Assembly (NCBI RefSeq): GCF_900184255.1
Contig: NZ_LT854640.1
Coordinates: 478,019-542,018 of the forward strand
Direction: 5' to 3'
Origin: Haloimpatiens massiliensis
Lineage (GTDB): Bacteria; Bacillota; Clostridia; Clostridiales; Clostridiaceae
DNA: 64,000 bases
Part shown: piece by piece, positions 44,323 to 53,290 of the stretch
How positions within the stretch are numbered: the first letter of the stretch is position 1
Layout of the letters: each line of letters starts with the position of its first letter
Position numbers and translations under genes: made by a program
Notes under the pieces: model-generated
What the model saw: the letters and a program-made list of their open reading frames with translations, nothing else
Told to the model about the DNA's origin: nothing
Databases searched by the model: none

Positions 44323-45141
44323 CTATTTATTTTCTAAAGACTTTTTAAGTTCAAAAATTCTTTTGTTAAGTAGTGGATGAAGTGCATAAGGAGCTATTTC
44401 ATTTAGGGGTTCTAATACAAACATCCTATCCTGCATTAAAGGATGAGGAATTATAATTTCTTCTCTTGAACAAATTAAGTTGTCATATAATAAAATGTCT
44501 AAATCAATAGTTCTAGGTCCCCATTTTATTACACGCTCTCTTTTTAATTCCCTTTCAATGCTTAGTAGGACTTTCATAAGCTTTTCTGGTGTAAGAAGGG
44601 TTTCAACAGAAATAGCACAGTTTAAAAAGTCATCCTGTTCTAGATATCCAAAAGGCTTGGTAGTGTAAAAATTTGAAGTTTTAATTACTTTTGTAAAAGG
44701 AGAATTATTTATCATATTTATAGCATCATTTAAATTCTTATTTTTATCTCCCATATTTGAACCAAGACCAATATAGGATATATGCTTACATCTATCCACT
44801 TCTACTGCAACATATTTAATAGGCTTTCCTATAGGAGCCCAGGGTTTTTTTATTTTTAATTTGATTCTATGAATAGTAGAATATTTTAAAAGAATATGCC
44901 CAGTCACTTCTTCGGCGGCCTTTTCTATTAAATTGAAAGTATTCTTTTTTAATATATCCTCAATTTCATTGCACAAAAGTCCATAATTTATAGTTTGGTT
45001 TAAATCATCATTTAAACCAGCTTCTTGTAAATTTAAAGATATTTCCGCTGAAATTAGAAATTTTTGACCTAGTTTTTTTTCTTCTGGATATACGCCATGA
45101 TTAGAGAATACTTCTAAATCTTCAATATAAATTTTGTCCAT
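44323..45141 (-). CDS. folBK: Dihydroneopterin aldolase / HPPK fusion
   Basis: A 272-residue fusion of FolB (about 1-118) and FolK (about 119-272). FolB cleaves dihydroneopterin to hydroxymethyl-dihydropterin; FolK pyrophosphorylates it. FolB marks are IEDLEVFSNHGVYPEEKKLGQ and a conserved Lys (KIKKPWAPIG); FolK marks are YIGLGSNMGDK, WGPRTIDLDILLYD and HPLMQDRMFVLEPL. Such FolB-FolK fusions are common in Firmicutes. It is the last gene of the folate operon, 21 bases after folP, with GTGGTGAT before the ATG. Confidence 0.95.
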   Translation of the reverse strand: MDKIYIEDLEVFSNHGVYPEEKKLGQKFLISAEISLNLQEAGLNDDLNQTINYGLLCNEIEDILKKNTFNLIEKAAEEVTGHILLKYSTIHRIKLKIKKPWAPIGKPIKYVAVEVDRCKHISYIGLGSNMGDKNKNLNDAINMINNSPFTKVIKTSNFYTTKPFGYLEQDDFLNCAISVETLLTPEKLMKVLLSIERELKRERVIKWGPRTIDLDILLYDNLICSREEIIIPHPLMQDRMFVLEPLNEIAPYALHPLLNKRIFELKKSLENK

Positions 45142-45162
45142 ATTATCACCACTTCTAAAATA

Positions 45163-45975
45163 TTATTTACTGCATTTAATAATTGCATCTGTCATAATAG
45201 CTGCTCTTGAGTTTTCTTTAACATCATGAACTCTTATAAAACTACAACCCCTCATTATACCTATAACTGTTGTTGCAATGGTTCCTTCAACTCTTTCATT
45301 TACGGGTAAATCTAACACTAAACCTATAGTGGATTTTCTTGAGGTTCCTAAAAGTATAGGGTAGCCGAGAGTCTGCAGTTTTTCAAGTTCATTCATGATT
45401 TGTAGATTGTGTTCTGGAGTTTTGGCAAAACCGAAACCAGGGTCTAATATTATATTTTCTTTCTTAACACCTGCATTTAAAGCTATATTTACACTTTCTC
45501 TTAGATCATTTAAGACATCTTCAATAAAGTTATTGTAGTTTTTGTTATTTCTATTATGCATTAAGCAACAAGCTACATTGTATTTGGCAGCTACCTTAGC
45601 CATATTTTTATCTTCTTTAAATCCCCAAACGTCATTTATAAGAGAAGCACCTGCTTTAATAGCAAGTTCAGCTACTTTGCTTTTATATGTATCTATAGAT
45701 ATAGGTATATCTATTTCCTTAGATAGTGCCTCAATTATAGGAATTACTCTATGAATTTCTTTTTCTTCGCTTACAGGAGTGTGGTTTGGCCTTGTAGACT
45801 CTCCACCTATGTCTATAATGTGAGCGCCATCTTTTATCATTTCTTTAGCGTGTTTAATAGCTTTTTCCACATTATTAAAATTGCCACCATCAGAGAAAGA
45901 ATCAGGAGTTACATTTAATATACCCATTATATAAGTTTGTTTTCCTAATTCAAAAATTTTATTTCCTATTTCCAT
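45163..45975 (-). CDS. folP: Dihydropteroate synthase
   Basis: A 270-residue TIM-barrel enzyme that joins p-aminobenzoate to hydroxymethyl-dihydropterin pyrophosphate. Signature blocks are MGILNVTPDSFSDGG, IDIGGESTRPN, ISIDTYKSKVAELAI, LDPGFGFAKTPEHN and LLGTSRKSTIG, with a late RVHDV segment. This is the target of sulfonamides. It is the third gene of the operon, with GGGGGTAG before the ATG. Confidence 0.96.
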   Translation of the reverse strand: MEIGNKIFELGKQTYIMGILNVTPDSFSDGGNFNNVEKAIKHAKEMIKDGAHIIDIGGESTRPNHTPVSEEKEIHRVIPIIEALSKEIDIPISIDTYKSKVAELAIKAGASLINDVWGFKEDKNMAKVAAKYNVACCLMHNRNNKNYNNFIEDVLNDLRESVNIALNAGVKKENIILDPGFGFAKTPEHNLQIMNELEKLQTLGYPILLGTSRKSTIGLVLDLPVNERVEGTIATTVIGIMRGCSFIRVHDVKENSRAAIMTDAIIKCSK

Positions 45976-46048
45976 AAATTCTACCCCCAGTAATTAAGCT
46001 ATTTTTCAATATTAGCTTAATAGATTTTTAAAATTATATAAATTAATT

Positions 46049-46528
46049 TTAATATTTTATATTTAAATTTTTCTTTTCATCTGACCAATTACATTGTTTT
46101 TGTGCAGAACACTTGAAGCATGCTCTAGATAATTTATCACTTCTATAAAGAAGTTCACTTAAGGAATTCTTTTCATTTTCTTTATTTCTATGATTTTTAA
46201 TAGCTTCTAAAATTTCTTCTATCTCTTTTTCATTAAAATAACAGTGTTTTAAAATTTCTTGTGATAAATTTGCAGAAGCAATTTCATGTGGTATATTAGA
46301 TTCGTATTGTTGCCATCTTCCGATATCATGGAGCAAACCACAGGCATAAATTATTTCTTTATCAAAAGAAAATTTATTTTCAAGGTTAATTATGTACATA
46401 ATGCGAGAGACATCCATAAAATGCTGCATATCATGATGACACAACTCTCTATTTATTTCTAATTCATTAATCTTGTCTATATATTCTATGTATTTTCCAT
46501 TATTTATAATTCTATTTATTCTATTCAT
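46049..46528 (-). CDS. HD-domain hydrolase in the folate operon
   Basis: A 159-residue HD phosphohydrolase. His in HHDMQHFMDV, the HD pair in GLLHDIGRW and the later helix HRNKENEKN with nearby Asp (YRSDKLSRAC) form the expected metal site. A C-terminal CFKCSAQKQC motif may bind a metal. It starts 14 bases after the folE stop and precedes folP, so it is cotranscribed. Because no other enzyme for dephosphorylating dihydroneopterin triphosphate is seen here, this is a reasonable candidate for that step, but this is inference. Confidence 0.82.
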   Translation of the reverse strand: MNRINRIINNGKYIEYIDKINELEINRELCHHDMQHFMDVSRIMYIINLENKFSFDKEIIYACGLLHDIGRWQQYESNIPHEIASANLSQEILKHCYFNEKEIEEILEAIKNHRNKENEKNSLSELLYRSDKLSRACFKCSAQKQCNWSDEKKNLNIKY

Positions 46529-46542
46529 AATTCATATACCTT

Positions 46543-47100
46543 CTACAGACTAATCATATTTAAAACTTGTTGTTGCAGAAAAGAGTCATCTTTAAAAATT
46601 CCTCTAGTAACCAAGGTAGTTGTTTTAGAACCCCATTTTTTAACGCCTCTCATGCTCATGCATAAATGTTCAGCTTCTATTACTACCATAGAACCCTTAC
46701 AATTCAAATGTTCCATTAAAGAATCTGCTATTTGGGATGTCAATCTTTCTTGAAGCTGAGGTCTTTTAGCGAAAACTTCAACTGTTCTAGCAAGCTTGCT
46801 AAGTCCTACTACTTTGCCATCTGGAATATAGGCTATATGAGCCTTACCAAAGAAAGGAAGAAAATGGTGTTCACACATGGAATAGAATTGGATATCTTTT
46901 TCTATAACAATATCGTCATTTTTTACTTTAAATACTTTGCTTAAATGTTTTTCAGGTGTCTCTATAAGGCCAGAGAATATTTCACTGTACATTCTAGCTA
47001 TTCTATCAGGTGTTTCTATAAGTCCTTCTCTATTAGGATCTTCACCTATAGCTTCAATTATCATACTGATTGCATTTCTTATTTTCTCTTGATCTATCAT
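46543..47100 (-). CDS. folE: GTP cyclohydrolase I
   Basis: A 185-residue FolE, converting GTP to 7,8-dihydroneopterin triphosphate, the first step of folate synthesis. The zinc site is MCEHHFLPFFGKAHIAYIP, with the second Cys in EAEHLCMSMRGVKK; the GTP site includes GLSKLARTVEVFAKRPQLQE. AAGGAG lies 8 bases before the ATG. It is the first gene of folE-HD-folP-folBK on the minus strand. Confidence 0.97.
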   Translation of the reverse strand: MIDQEKIRNAISMIIEAIGEDPNREGLIETPDRIARMYSEIFSGLIETPEKHLSKVFKVKNDDIVIEKDIQFYSMCEHHFLPFFGKAHIAYIPDGKVVGLSKLARTVEVFAKRPQLQERLTSQIADSLMEHLNCKGSMVVIEAEHLCMSMRGVKKWGSKTTTLVTRGIFKDDSFLQQQVLNMISL

Positions 47101-47280
47101 TTTGAAGCTCCTTCCATAAATGGTATATATTAAATCAAAATTTAAGAAATAAATGCAAAATTCAAATTATTTCAATTTATTCTATCATATTATACAACGT
47201 TTCACATTTTAATACTAGGGTTATTATCTCTATTAAATGTATATTAGCTAGAAAACTTAATTCTAAATGTATTATTTTTA

Positions 47281-47309
47281 TTGAATTCATTTAAAAACAA
47301 TGATATACT
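47281..47309 (+). promoter_or_regulatory. Sigma-A promoter of a small peptide unit
   Basis: TTGAAT (47281-47286) and TATACT (47304-47309) are separated by 17 bases. Transcription would begin near 47316, about 26 bases before the small frame. Confidence 0.65.
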
Positions 47310-47341
47310 TAATTATATAATTTTGGAAAGGAGTGGCTTGA

Positions 47342-47416
47342 ATGTTTAATATATATAGTATTTTTAATTATAAAAATTATATATATGCTACTCCAAATAG
47401 GCATTATAATAGTTGA
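47342..47416 (+). CDS. Stand-alone 24-aa Tyr/Asn-rich peptide
   Basis: A 24-codon frame starting MFNIYSIFNYKNYIYATP, with AAAGGAGTGG about 8 bases before its ATG. A consensus promoter lies before it and a terminator about 70 bases after it, making a complete transcript of roughly 210 bases. Five of 24 residues are Tyr. It may be a real small protein, a leader peptide that senses tyrosine or asparagine supply, or the peptide part of a dual-function small RNA. No homologue is known to me. Confidence 0.5.
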   Translation: MFNIYSIFNYKNYIYATPNRHYNS

Positions 47417-47484
47417 TAAAAAGTAATATTATACAGTATTAGTAATGCGCCATGATTATAAAATTGTATTTTGATGGGAATTCC

Positions 47485-47531
47485 ATGCCTTGAAGTAGCA
47501 AAATTTTGTTACCTCAAGGCATTTTAATTTT
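47485..47531 (+). terminator. Terminator of the small peptide unit
   Basis: ATGCCTTGA (47485-47493) pairs with TCAAGGCAT (47514-47522), with a CAAAATTTTG palindrome inside. TTTAATTTTATT follows. Confidence 0.75.
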
Positions 47532-47566
47532 ATTCTGTAATTAGTTAATGTAATATGCTCATAATT

Positions 47567-47733
47567 TTAGGCACATTGAAATAAATAACAAGTCAGTATG
47601 CTAGTCTATTTTGCGTCATACTGCGTCAGCAGAACCCACCGATAGTTCTTTCTACTAGCGGCGGAACTTGCTTCCTTGTCTGACACAAAATATACCAGCA
47701 TCTTTGACTTGTTATTTATTTTCATGTACCTTA
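47567..47733 (+). repeat. Repeat family B, copy 3
   Basis: A full-length 167-bp copy in the same orientation as copy 2, with a 4-base TTCT insertion in the centre relative to it. The arms TAACAAGTCA and TGACTTGTTA are intact. Confidence 0.85.
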
Positions 47734-47809
47734 TGAAATTTGTACATAAAGGTAGCTATGAGGAGAGATAATGATGAATTTTACTGTTTAATAATATGGA
47801 GGGGATAAT

Positions 47810-48526
47810 ATGGAAAAGAATTGGATTACAAGAGAAACAGAAAATTATATTTTTCACTACAATAAGGAGTCGGTTGCAGAGAGGAATATAGAAAATATAA
47901 TTAATACCCAAGAAAGCTGTAATAAATATATTACTAAAGTTTTAGGTACAAAATTGGATAAAAAAATAAAGTATTATTTATGTGCTTCAAGAGAAGAGAT
48001 AGGGGAATTATATGGAGATAATGACCCTTGTAATGGTTTCGCTAGAATGCCTAATGAAATTTATGCTGTTTATAATGAAAATATTAAGTGCATAGGGTGT
48101 CATGAGGATGCACATATAATATCATATACAATAGCAAGACCAAAGCAAGCTTTTATCAGAGAGGGATTAGCCATGTATTTTGATAAAATGTGGTGGGGTA
48201 TATGGAATGAAGCTTGGGTAAAGTACTATATAGATAATAATAAACTTCCAGATATTTGCCATATGATGGATGATAATAATTTTTTTCAGTATTCCTGTGA
48301 ATTTACATATCCTCTGGCAGGGGCATTTATTCAGTATTTAATAGACACTTATGGAATAGAAAGATTTAAAAAACTTTATAAGAACTTAGAAGAAGATGCT
48401 TTTGGACCTTTTAATAAATTTTACGGTATAAATTTAGGGGATATTGAAAAAGAATTTATAGATTATATAAGTCATATGAAAATTAATGAAAAAGTCATAG
48501 AGGCAATAGAAAAAGAGCTTATGTAG
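47810..48526 (+). CDS. Gluzincin-like zinc peptidase family protein
   Basis: A 238-residue protein with CHEDAHIISYTIA, an HExxH zinc motif (about residue 102), followed some 25 residues later by IREGLAMYFD, which fits the Glu third ligand of peptidase MA-like proteins. No signal peptide is seen, so it would act in the cytoplasm. A partner or substrate is not evident. TGGAGGGG lies 7 bases before the ATG. The DUF2164 gene follows after 36 bases. Confidence 0.75.
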   Translation: MEKNWITRETENYIFHYNKESVAERNIENIINTQESCNKYITKVLGTKLDKKIKYYLCASREEIGELYGDNDPCNGFARMPNEIYAVYNENIKCIGCHEDAHIISYTIARPKQAFIREGLAMYFDKMWWGIWNEAWVKYYIDNNKLPDICHMMDDNNFFQYSCEFTYPLAGAFIQYLIDTYGIERFKKLYKNLEEDAFGPFNKFYGINLGDIEKEFIDYISHMKINEKVIEAIEKELM

Positions 48527-48562
48527 TGAGATACGCTGCATACAAAAAGGAGAAGATAAGGT

Positions 48563-48793
48563 ATGAGTAATAATATTAAATTGAGTAAAGAGAAAAGGGA
48601 GAAAATGATTTCTTCAATTAAAGAATATTTCTTTAATGAAAGAGATGAACAGCTAGGGGATCTAGCAGCAGGATTAATTTTAGATTTTTTTATAGAAGAA
48701 CTATCAACGGAGTTTTATAATCAAGGGGTTTACGATTCGTATAAATATATGAATGATAGAATTGATGATTTACTGGAGATTCAAAAATATTAA
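48563..48793 (+). CDS. DUF2164 family protein
   Basis: A 76-residue protein matching DUF2164: basic start LSKEKREKMISSIKEYF, then ERDEQLGDLAAGLILDFFIEE and FYNQGVYDSYKYM. The function of the family is unknown. AAAGGAG precedes the ATG. It is probably cotranscribed with the metallopeptidase-like gene and is followed by a terminator. Confidence 0.85.
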   Translation: MSNNIKLSKEKREKMISSIKEYFFNERDEQLGDLAAGLILDFFIEELSTEFYNQGVYDSYKYMNDRIDDLLEIQKY

Positions 48794-48864
48794 AATATAG
48801 TAATAATAGGAAGGGCAAAAAAGCAATTGAATGAATAGGGGAAAGATATAAGTAAAGTATGAAA

Positions 48865-48900
48865 TAAAACTGGGTGTTAAGTATTCTATACCCAGTTTTA
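48865..48900 (+). terminator. Terminator of the DUF2164 gene
   Basis: TAAAACTGGGT (48865-48875) and ACCCAGTTTTA (48890-48900) are perfect arms with a T-rich end. Confidence 0.8.
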
Positions 48901-49013
48901 TAATGTATATATAGAAGAGATTTTATTACATTGTATATATTGTAATTTCCATTTATAATAGTATGTAATAAGCATTTAATTTTTACAGATATGAAATTAT
49001 AATTTTAAATTAT

Positions 49014-49183
49014 ATGATTAACCCACAATAAGCATTACATTACCTCAATTATGAAATTTCTCTGGAGTGACTTGCATAAGAAGCGAAGGAACTGTTTAAA
49101 TTTATTGTTCCAAGCTCTTATGCAAGGTATGGAGGAGAAATTTCATAATTCCATCGCATTGTACCTTTTTGTGGTTTAATCAT
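49014..49183 (-). repeat. Repeat family A, copy 3
   Basis: A 170-bp full copy in reverse orientation to copies 1 and 2, beginning ATGATTAACCCACAA and ending GTGGTTTAATCAT. It confirms the uninterrupted form across the site where element D sits in copy 1. Confidence 0.85.
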
Positions 49184-49298
49184 TATATATCTTTATTCAT
49201 ATAATATAGAGTTTAAAAATTATGTGCAAAGTTGAATTAAATATAAATTCATATTAGTGATTATATTGAAACATAATGATACTATGGGGGTAAGAAAA

Positions 49299-50195
49299 AT
49301 GAATAAAAAAGTTTTAGCGCATATTTTAGCTATTGTACTTATGATAATATGGGGCCTTTCATACTTAAGTATAAAGGTAATAGTAGGAGAGATTGAACCT
49401 ACACTATCTGCTTTTTACAGATTTTTTATTGCATTTATATTTTTAGCTATAGTTTATAAAAGTAAATATTCCCATGAAAAAGTTTTGAAAGAAGATAAAA
49501 TTAGATTAGCTATGGGTGGATTATTTGGAATAACTCTTTATTTTTTCTTTGAGAATTATTCCGTTTATTTTACATCAGCATCTAATGTAGCTATACTCAT
49601 ATCTACTATACCTGTATTTACTCTTTTAGTACAAGCAGTAATTTATAAGGAAAACATGACAATTTCAAAGGTTTTGGGAGTGATTTTAAGTCTAGTTGGA
49701 ATTATAATTGTGGTGGCAACTAAGGATAGGGTAAATTTGTTTTCTAAAGGTAGTTTAGGTGATATTATGGTATTGGGAGCGGTTATATCTTGGGTTATAT
49801 ATAATGTGTTTTCTAGTAAGTTTAAAGGAAACTATAGTAGTGCCACTATATCTACTTACCAGACCTTTTGGGGATGTTTGTTTTTAAGTCCTTCCTTGTT
49901 TTTTTCTAAAGTTGCAATACCGTCCTCTACAGTTATATTAAATATAATATTTTTATCTTTAATATGCTCCTGTATAGGAAGTATTTTATACATATATTGT
50001 CTGAAAAATTTAGGTGCTACGGTTATAAGTACATATATTAATTTGCAGCCTATAGTTAGTTTAATATCTGCAAGCATTTTATTAAAAGAAGCAGTTACAA
50101 AATGGCAAGTTATTGGATGTATAGTTATAATTTTAGGAGTATTCTTGGTAAGTTTTGGGGATAAAATAGTTGCTGAAAAAATAAAAAATTTATAA
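49299..50195 (+). CDS. EamA-family (DMT) transporter
   Basis: A 298-residue protein with ten predicted membrane helices arranged as two EamA repeats (about 5-140 and 150-290). Marks are IIWGLSYLSIKVIV near the start and LQPIVSLISASILLKE in the second repeat. Members export metabolites or amino acids; the substrate is unknown. ATG 49299 follows GGGGGTAAG. The in-frame start 42 bases upstream lacks a good site. Confidence 0.88.
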   Translation: MNKKVLAHILAIVLMIIWGLSYLSIKVIVGEIEPTLSAFYRFFIAFIFLAIVYKSKYSHEKVLKEDKIRLAMGGLFGITLYFFFENYSVYFTSASNVAILISTIPVFTLLVQAVIYKENMTISKVLGVILSLVGIIIVVATKDRVNLFSKGSLGDIMVLGAVISWVIYNVFSSKFKGNYSSATISTYQTFWGCLFLSPSLFFSKVAIPSSTVILNIIFLSLICSCIGSILYIYCLKNLGATVISTYINLQPIVSLISASILLKEAVTKWQVIGCIVIILGVFLVSFGDKIVAEKIKNL

Positions 50196-50286
50196 TATTG
50201 TATTGTAATTTGGCAACATATTTGATAAAATGTATACGAACGAAAAACAAATACGTAATTTGTGATACTTTAGCATTTTTATATAA

Positions 50287-50322
50287 AAGCCACTGGAGAG
50301 TTTTAACCAGTGGCTTCTTTTT
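50287..50322. terminator. Terminator between convergent genes
   Basis: AAGCCACTGG (50287-50296) and CCAGTGGCTT (50307-50316) are perfect arms followed by CTTTTT. It serves the EamA gene. Confidence 0.85.
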
Positions 50323-50355
50323 AACCAATTTTATAGTGATATATTTTTGATATTT

Positions 50356-52809
50356 TTATATAAATAGATTTACATTTGAATCTTCAGCTTCCCCTAAATA
50401 GTAGCCAACGCCACCTATTTTAACTCCGTCTATAAGTTCTTCTTTTTTCAAACCTAAAAGATCCATAGACATTTGACATGCTACTATTTCTACACCATTC
50501 TTTATGGCAGATTGTATAAGTTCTTCTAGAGAAGAAACATTATGTTTTTTCATTATACCTCTTATCATCCTAGGTCCCATACCTGCCATATTCATGTTAG
50601 AAAGTTTTAGTCTTTTACTTCCTCTAGGCATCATATTTCCAAACATTTTTTCAATAAAGTTTTTGTTAACATTTATTTTTTCATCTTTTCTTAAAATATT
50701 TATCCCCCAGAAAGTAAAGAACATAGTGACTTTTTTACCCATGGAAGCGGCACCATTAGCTATTATAAATGAGGCTATAGCTTTATCCAAATCACCGCTG
50801 AAAACCACCATAGTTTTATTATCTTTAACAGTTACATTTTCACATTTATCATTAGTAGGTTCAGTACTAGTTGAAGCTTTATTGCCACCATTTTTTTTAA
50901 TTGTAGCAGTTATCATTCCTTTTGATTTTTCAAGATTTAGAAGCTGGTTATTTGTCTTTTTGCACCATGCTTTTATGTCCTCATAAAAACCAGGGTCTGA
51001 AGCAGTTATTTTTAATGTAGAACCTTCTCTTATGGCATCAATAGATTCTTTAACTTTCATTAAAGGACCTGGACAGCAAAGGCCACAGGCATCAACGTTT
51101 GTTACAATATCAGAAGAGATTTCTTCCTTAGAGGAATTTTTTTCTTCTCTATTTATTTTAGAAGGCTTAAATTTACCTAAAGAGTAAACTTTATATCCTC
51201 CAGTTATATTTTTAGCTTTAAATCCATTGGACTTTAGTATTCTTTCACCAATATATCCTCTTAATCCTATTTGACAACAAACCCAAATTTCTTTATCTTT
51301 AGGGAGTTCATTTAATCTACCTCTAAGCTCATCTACCGGAATGTGTATAGAATTCTTAATTGACCCATTTTCTCTTTCTATATCAGTTCTTACATCTAAT
51401 ACTATGGTAGTTTCTTCGTTTATATTATCCACATTCCTTGGAAGAACCACTTCTGATTTTTTAGTTAGCACATTTTCCGCTATATATGCGGCTATATTAA
51501 CGGGGTCTTTTGCAGAAGAATAAGGTGGTGCATAGGATAATTCTAACTGTGTCAAATCTTTTACAGTTCCATTCAATCTTATAAGGGTAGCTATATCATC
51601 GATTCTTTTATCTACTCCCTCATATCCTATAGCTTGAGCACCTAATATTTTTCCTTCATTGTTGAATATTAATTTGATAGTTATAGGACTAGCTCCAGGA
51701 TAGTATGAAGCGTGAGATTGAGGAAGAGCGTATATAATCTTGTATTCTATATTTTTAGAGTCTAATATTCTTTCGTTATTTCCAGTGCCAGCACAGGTTA
51801 GATCAAATACTTTTATAATTGAAGTACCTTGTGTACCTTTGTAGGTACTTTTAATACCTGATATATTATCAGCTACAATTCTTCCTTGTTTATTTGCAGG
51901 ACCAGCTAGAGGAATAGCTGATTTACTTCCATTTATAAAGTCTATAATTTCTACCGCATCGCCAAGGGCATATACATTTTCCATATTAGTTTGAAGATTT
52001 TCATTTACTACAATATGTCTTTTAGGTCCCAATTCTATAGGAGTTTCTTTTAAGAATTCTGTGTCAGGAGTAACTCCTATGGCTGATATTACTATATCTG
52101 CTTTAATTTCAGCACCGCTATTTAAAGATACGGTTATACTGTTTGCATCTTCAGTGAAGGCCTTTACTCCATCACCAAGTATTAAAGCTATTCCGTTATC
52201 TTCTAATTCTTTTTCAGCTATAGTTACCATATCTGAGTCAAAGGGTGCTAATATATGAGGGGCAGCTTCTACTAGAGTTACATTTATATTTCTATGTCTT
52301 AAGTTCTCGGCCATTTCTACACCTATATATCCGCCACCTACAACTACTGCATTTGTGCATCCAGAATTATCTACAAAAGATTTTATTTTATCTGTATCAT
52401 TTACATTTCTTAAAGTGAATATTTTATTGCTTTCTATTCCAGGTATAGGTGGTTTCATTGGTTTAGCGCCAGGAGCTAATACTAAGTAATCAAATGACTC
52501 TTCATATTTGCCCTTATCCTTACTATTGACTTTTACTGTTTTATTGTCAAAGTCTATATTGTAAACTTCACTATTTATTCGTACATCTATATTGAATCTA
52601 TTATGCATAGCCTCTGGAGTTTGAACTAAAAGATTATTTCTATCTTTTATAACTTCACCTATATAGTAAGGCAGTCCACAGTTAGCAAAAGATATATGTT
52701 CTCCTTTTTCAAACATTATTATTTGTGCTTCTTCATCTAGTCTTCTAAGTCTTGCAGCGGTAGAAGCTCCACCAGCTACTCCACCTACAATTAAAACTTT
52801 TTTACTCAT
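50356..52809 (-). CDS. CoA-disulfide reductase fused to rhodanese, TusA and DsrE domains
   Basis: An 817-residue sulfur-handling enzyme. An FAD/NADH disulfide reductase (about 1-450) has the dinucleotide motif VGGVAGGASTAARLRR and the redox Cys44 in FANCGLPYY. A rhodanese domain (about 465-550) has its Cys in WVCCQIGLRGY. A TusA domain follows (about 570-640) with DACGLCCPGPLMKVK, then a DsrE-like domain (about 660-817) with MVVFSGDLDKAIASF. Such fusions reduce CoA persulfides or polysulfides and relay sulfane sulfur. An ArsR-type regulator precedes it by 43 bases. Confidence 0.93.
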   Translation of the reverse strand: MSKKVLIVGGVAGGASTAARLRRLDEEAQIIMFEKGEHISFANCGLPYYIGEVIKDRNNLLVQTPEAMHNRFNIDVRINSEVYNIDFDNKTVKVNSKDKGKYEESFDYLVLAPGAKPMKPPIPGIESNKIFTLRNVNDTDKIKSFVDNSGCTNAVVVGGGYIGVEMAENLRHRNINVTLVEAAPHILAPFDSDMVTIAEKELEDNGIALILGDGVKAFTEDANSITVSLNSGAEIKADIVISAIGVTPDTEFLKETPIELGPKRHIVVNENLQTNMENVYALGDAVEIIDFINGSKSAIPLAGPANKQGRIVADNISGIKSTYKGTQGTSIIKVFDLTCAGTGNNERILDSKNIEYKIIYALPQSHASYYPGASPITIKLIFNNEGKILGAQAIGYEGVDKRIDDIATLIRLNGTVKDLTQLELSYAPPYSSAKDPVNIAAYIAENVLTKKSEVVLPRNVDNINEETTIVLDVRTDIERENGSIKNSIHIPVDELRGRLNELPKDKEIWVCCQIGLRGYIGERILKSNGFKAKNITGGYKVYSLGKFKPSKINREEKNSSKEEISSDIVTNVDACGLCCPGPLMKVKESIDAIREGSTLKITASDPGFYEDIKAWCKKTNNQLLNLEKSKGMITATIKKNGGNKASTSTEPTNDKCENVTVKDNKTMVVFSGDLDKAIASFIIANGAASMGKKVTMFFTFWGINILRKDEKINVNKNFIEKMFGNMMPRGSKRLKLSNMNMAGMGPRMIRGIMKKHNVSSLEELIQSAIKNGVEIVACQMSMDLLGLKKEELIDGVKIGGVGYYLGEAEDSNVNLFI

Positions 52810-52852
52810 AGGAATACCTCCATAATAATTAAATTTTTAATATATTTTAGTC

Positions 52853-53149
52853 TTAAACATCTTCTGGGAAAAGAACTTTAATTAATTCTAAAGCTTTTTT
52901 ATTACAGACTCTATATTTTACTTCCAATCCATTGCGCGTACCTTCTATTATGGCAGCTGATTTTAACTTGTTAAGATGCTGTGATACGGTAGATTGGGGT
53001 AATTGAAGACAATCTTGCATACAAGTTACATTGGCACAACCTTTTTTACATAAATTTTTAACTATGCATAATCTAACAGGATGTGCTAAGGCTTTTAAAA
53101 ATTCAGCGTTTTCATTTAATATTTTTTCAGTTTCTTTTGACACACTCAT
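52853..53149 (-). CDS. ArsR-family regulator with Cys cluster
   Basis: A 98-residue winged-helix repressor: ALAHPVRLCIVKNL, then LQLPQSTVSQHLNKLKSAAII as the recognition helix. Cysteines cluster in LCKKGCANVTCMQDCL at the start of the DNA-binding region. Adjacent cysteines are used by ArsR proteins to sense metals or persulfides. Because it heads an operon with a persulfide-handling enzyme, reactive sulfur is the more likely signal. A 24-bp palindrome lies about 75 bases upstream. Confidence 0.88.
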   Translation of the reverse strand: MSVSKETEKILNENAEFLKALAHPVRLCIVKNLCKKGCANVTCMQDCLQLPQSTVSQHLNKLKSAAIIEGTRNGLEVKYRVCNKKALELIKVLFPEDV

Positions 53150-53223
53150 GAGTTTTCTCCTTTTATAAATTTTAAATTAAATCCTCAATATTCTTACATT
53201 AGTAAGTTTAATTAGGGTGATTC

Positions 53224-53247
53224 ACTAAAATATTATTATATTTTAGT
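53224..53247. promoter_or_regulatory. Candidate ArsR operator
   Basis: ACTAAAATAT and ATATTTTAGT are perfect 10-base arms around TATT. The site lies between the predicted promoter and the arsR-like gene, a suitable place for autorepression. Confidence 0.55.
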
Positions 53248-53290
53248 TTCTGTAAATAAAGCATAAATTATTTAATATCATTATATCCAT

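Noticed and set aside
2622..49183. Repeats A to C as parts of CRISPR arrays
   Set aside because: They are dispersed singly, 130-170 bp long and palindromic, with no regular spacers and no cas genes.
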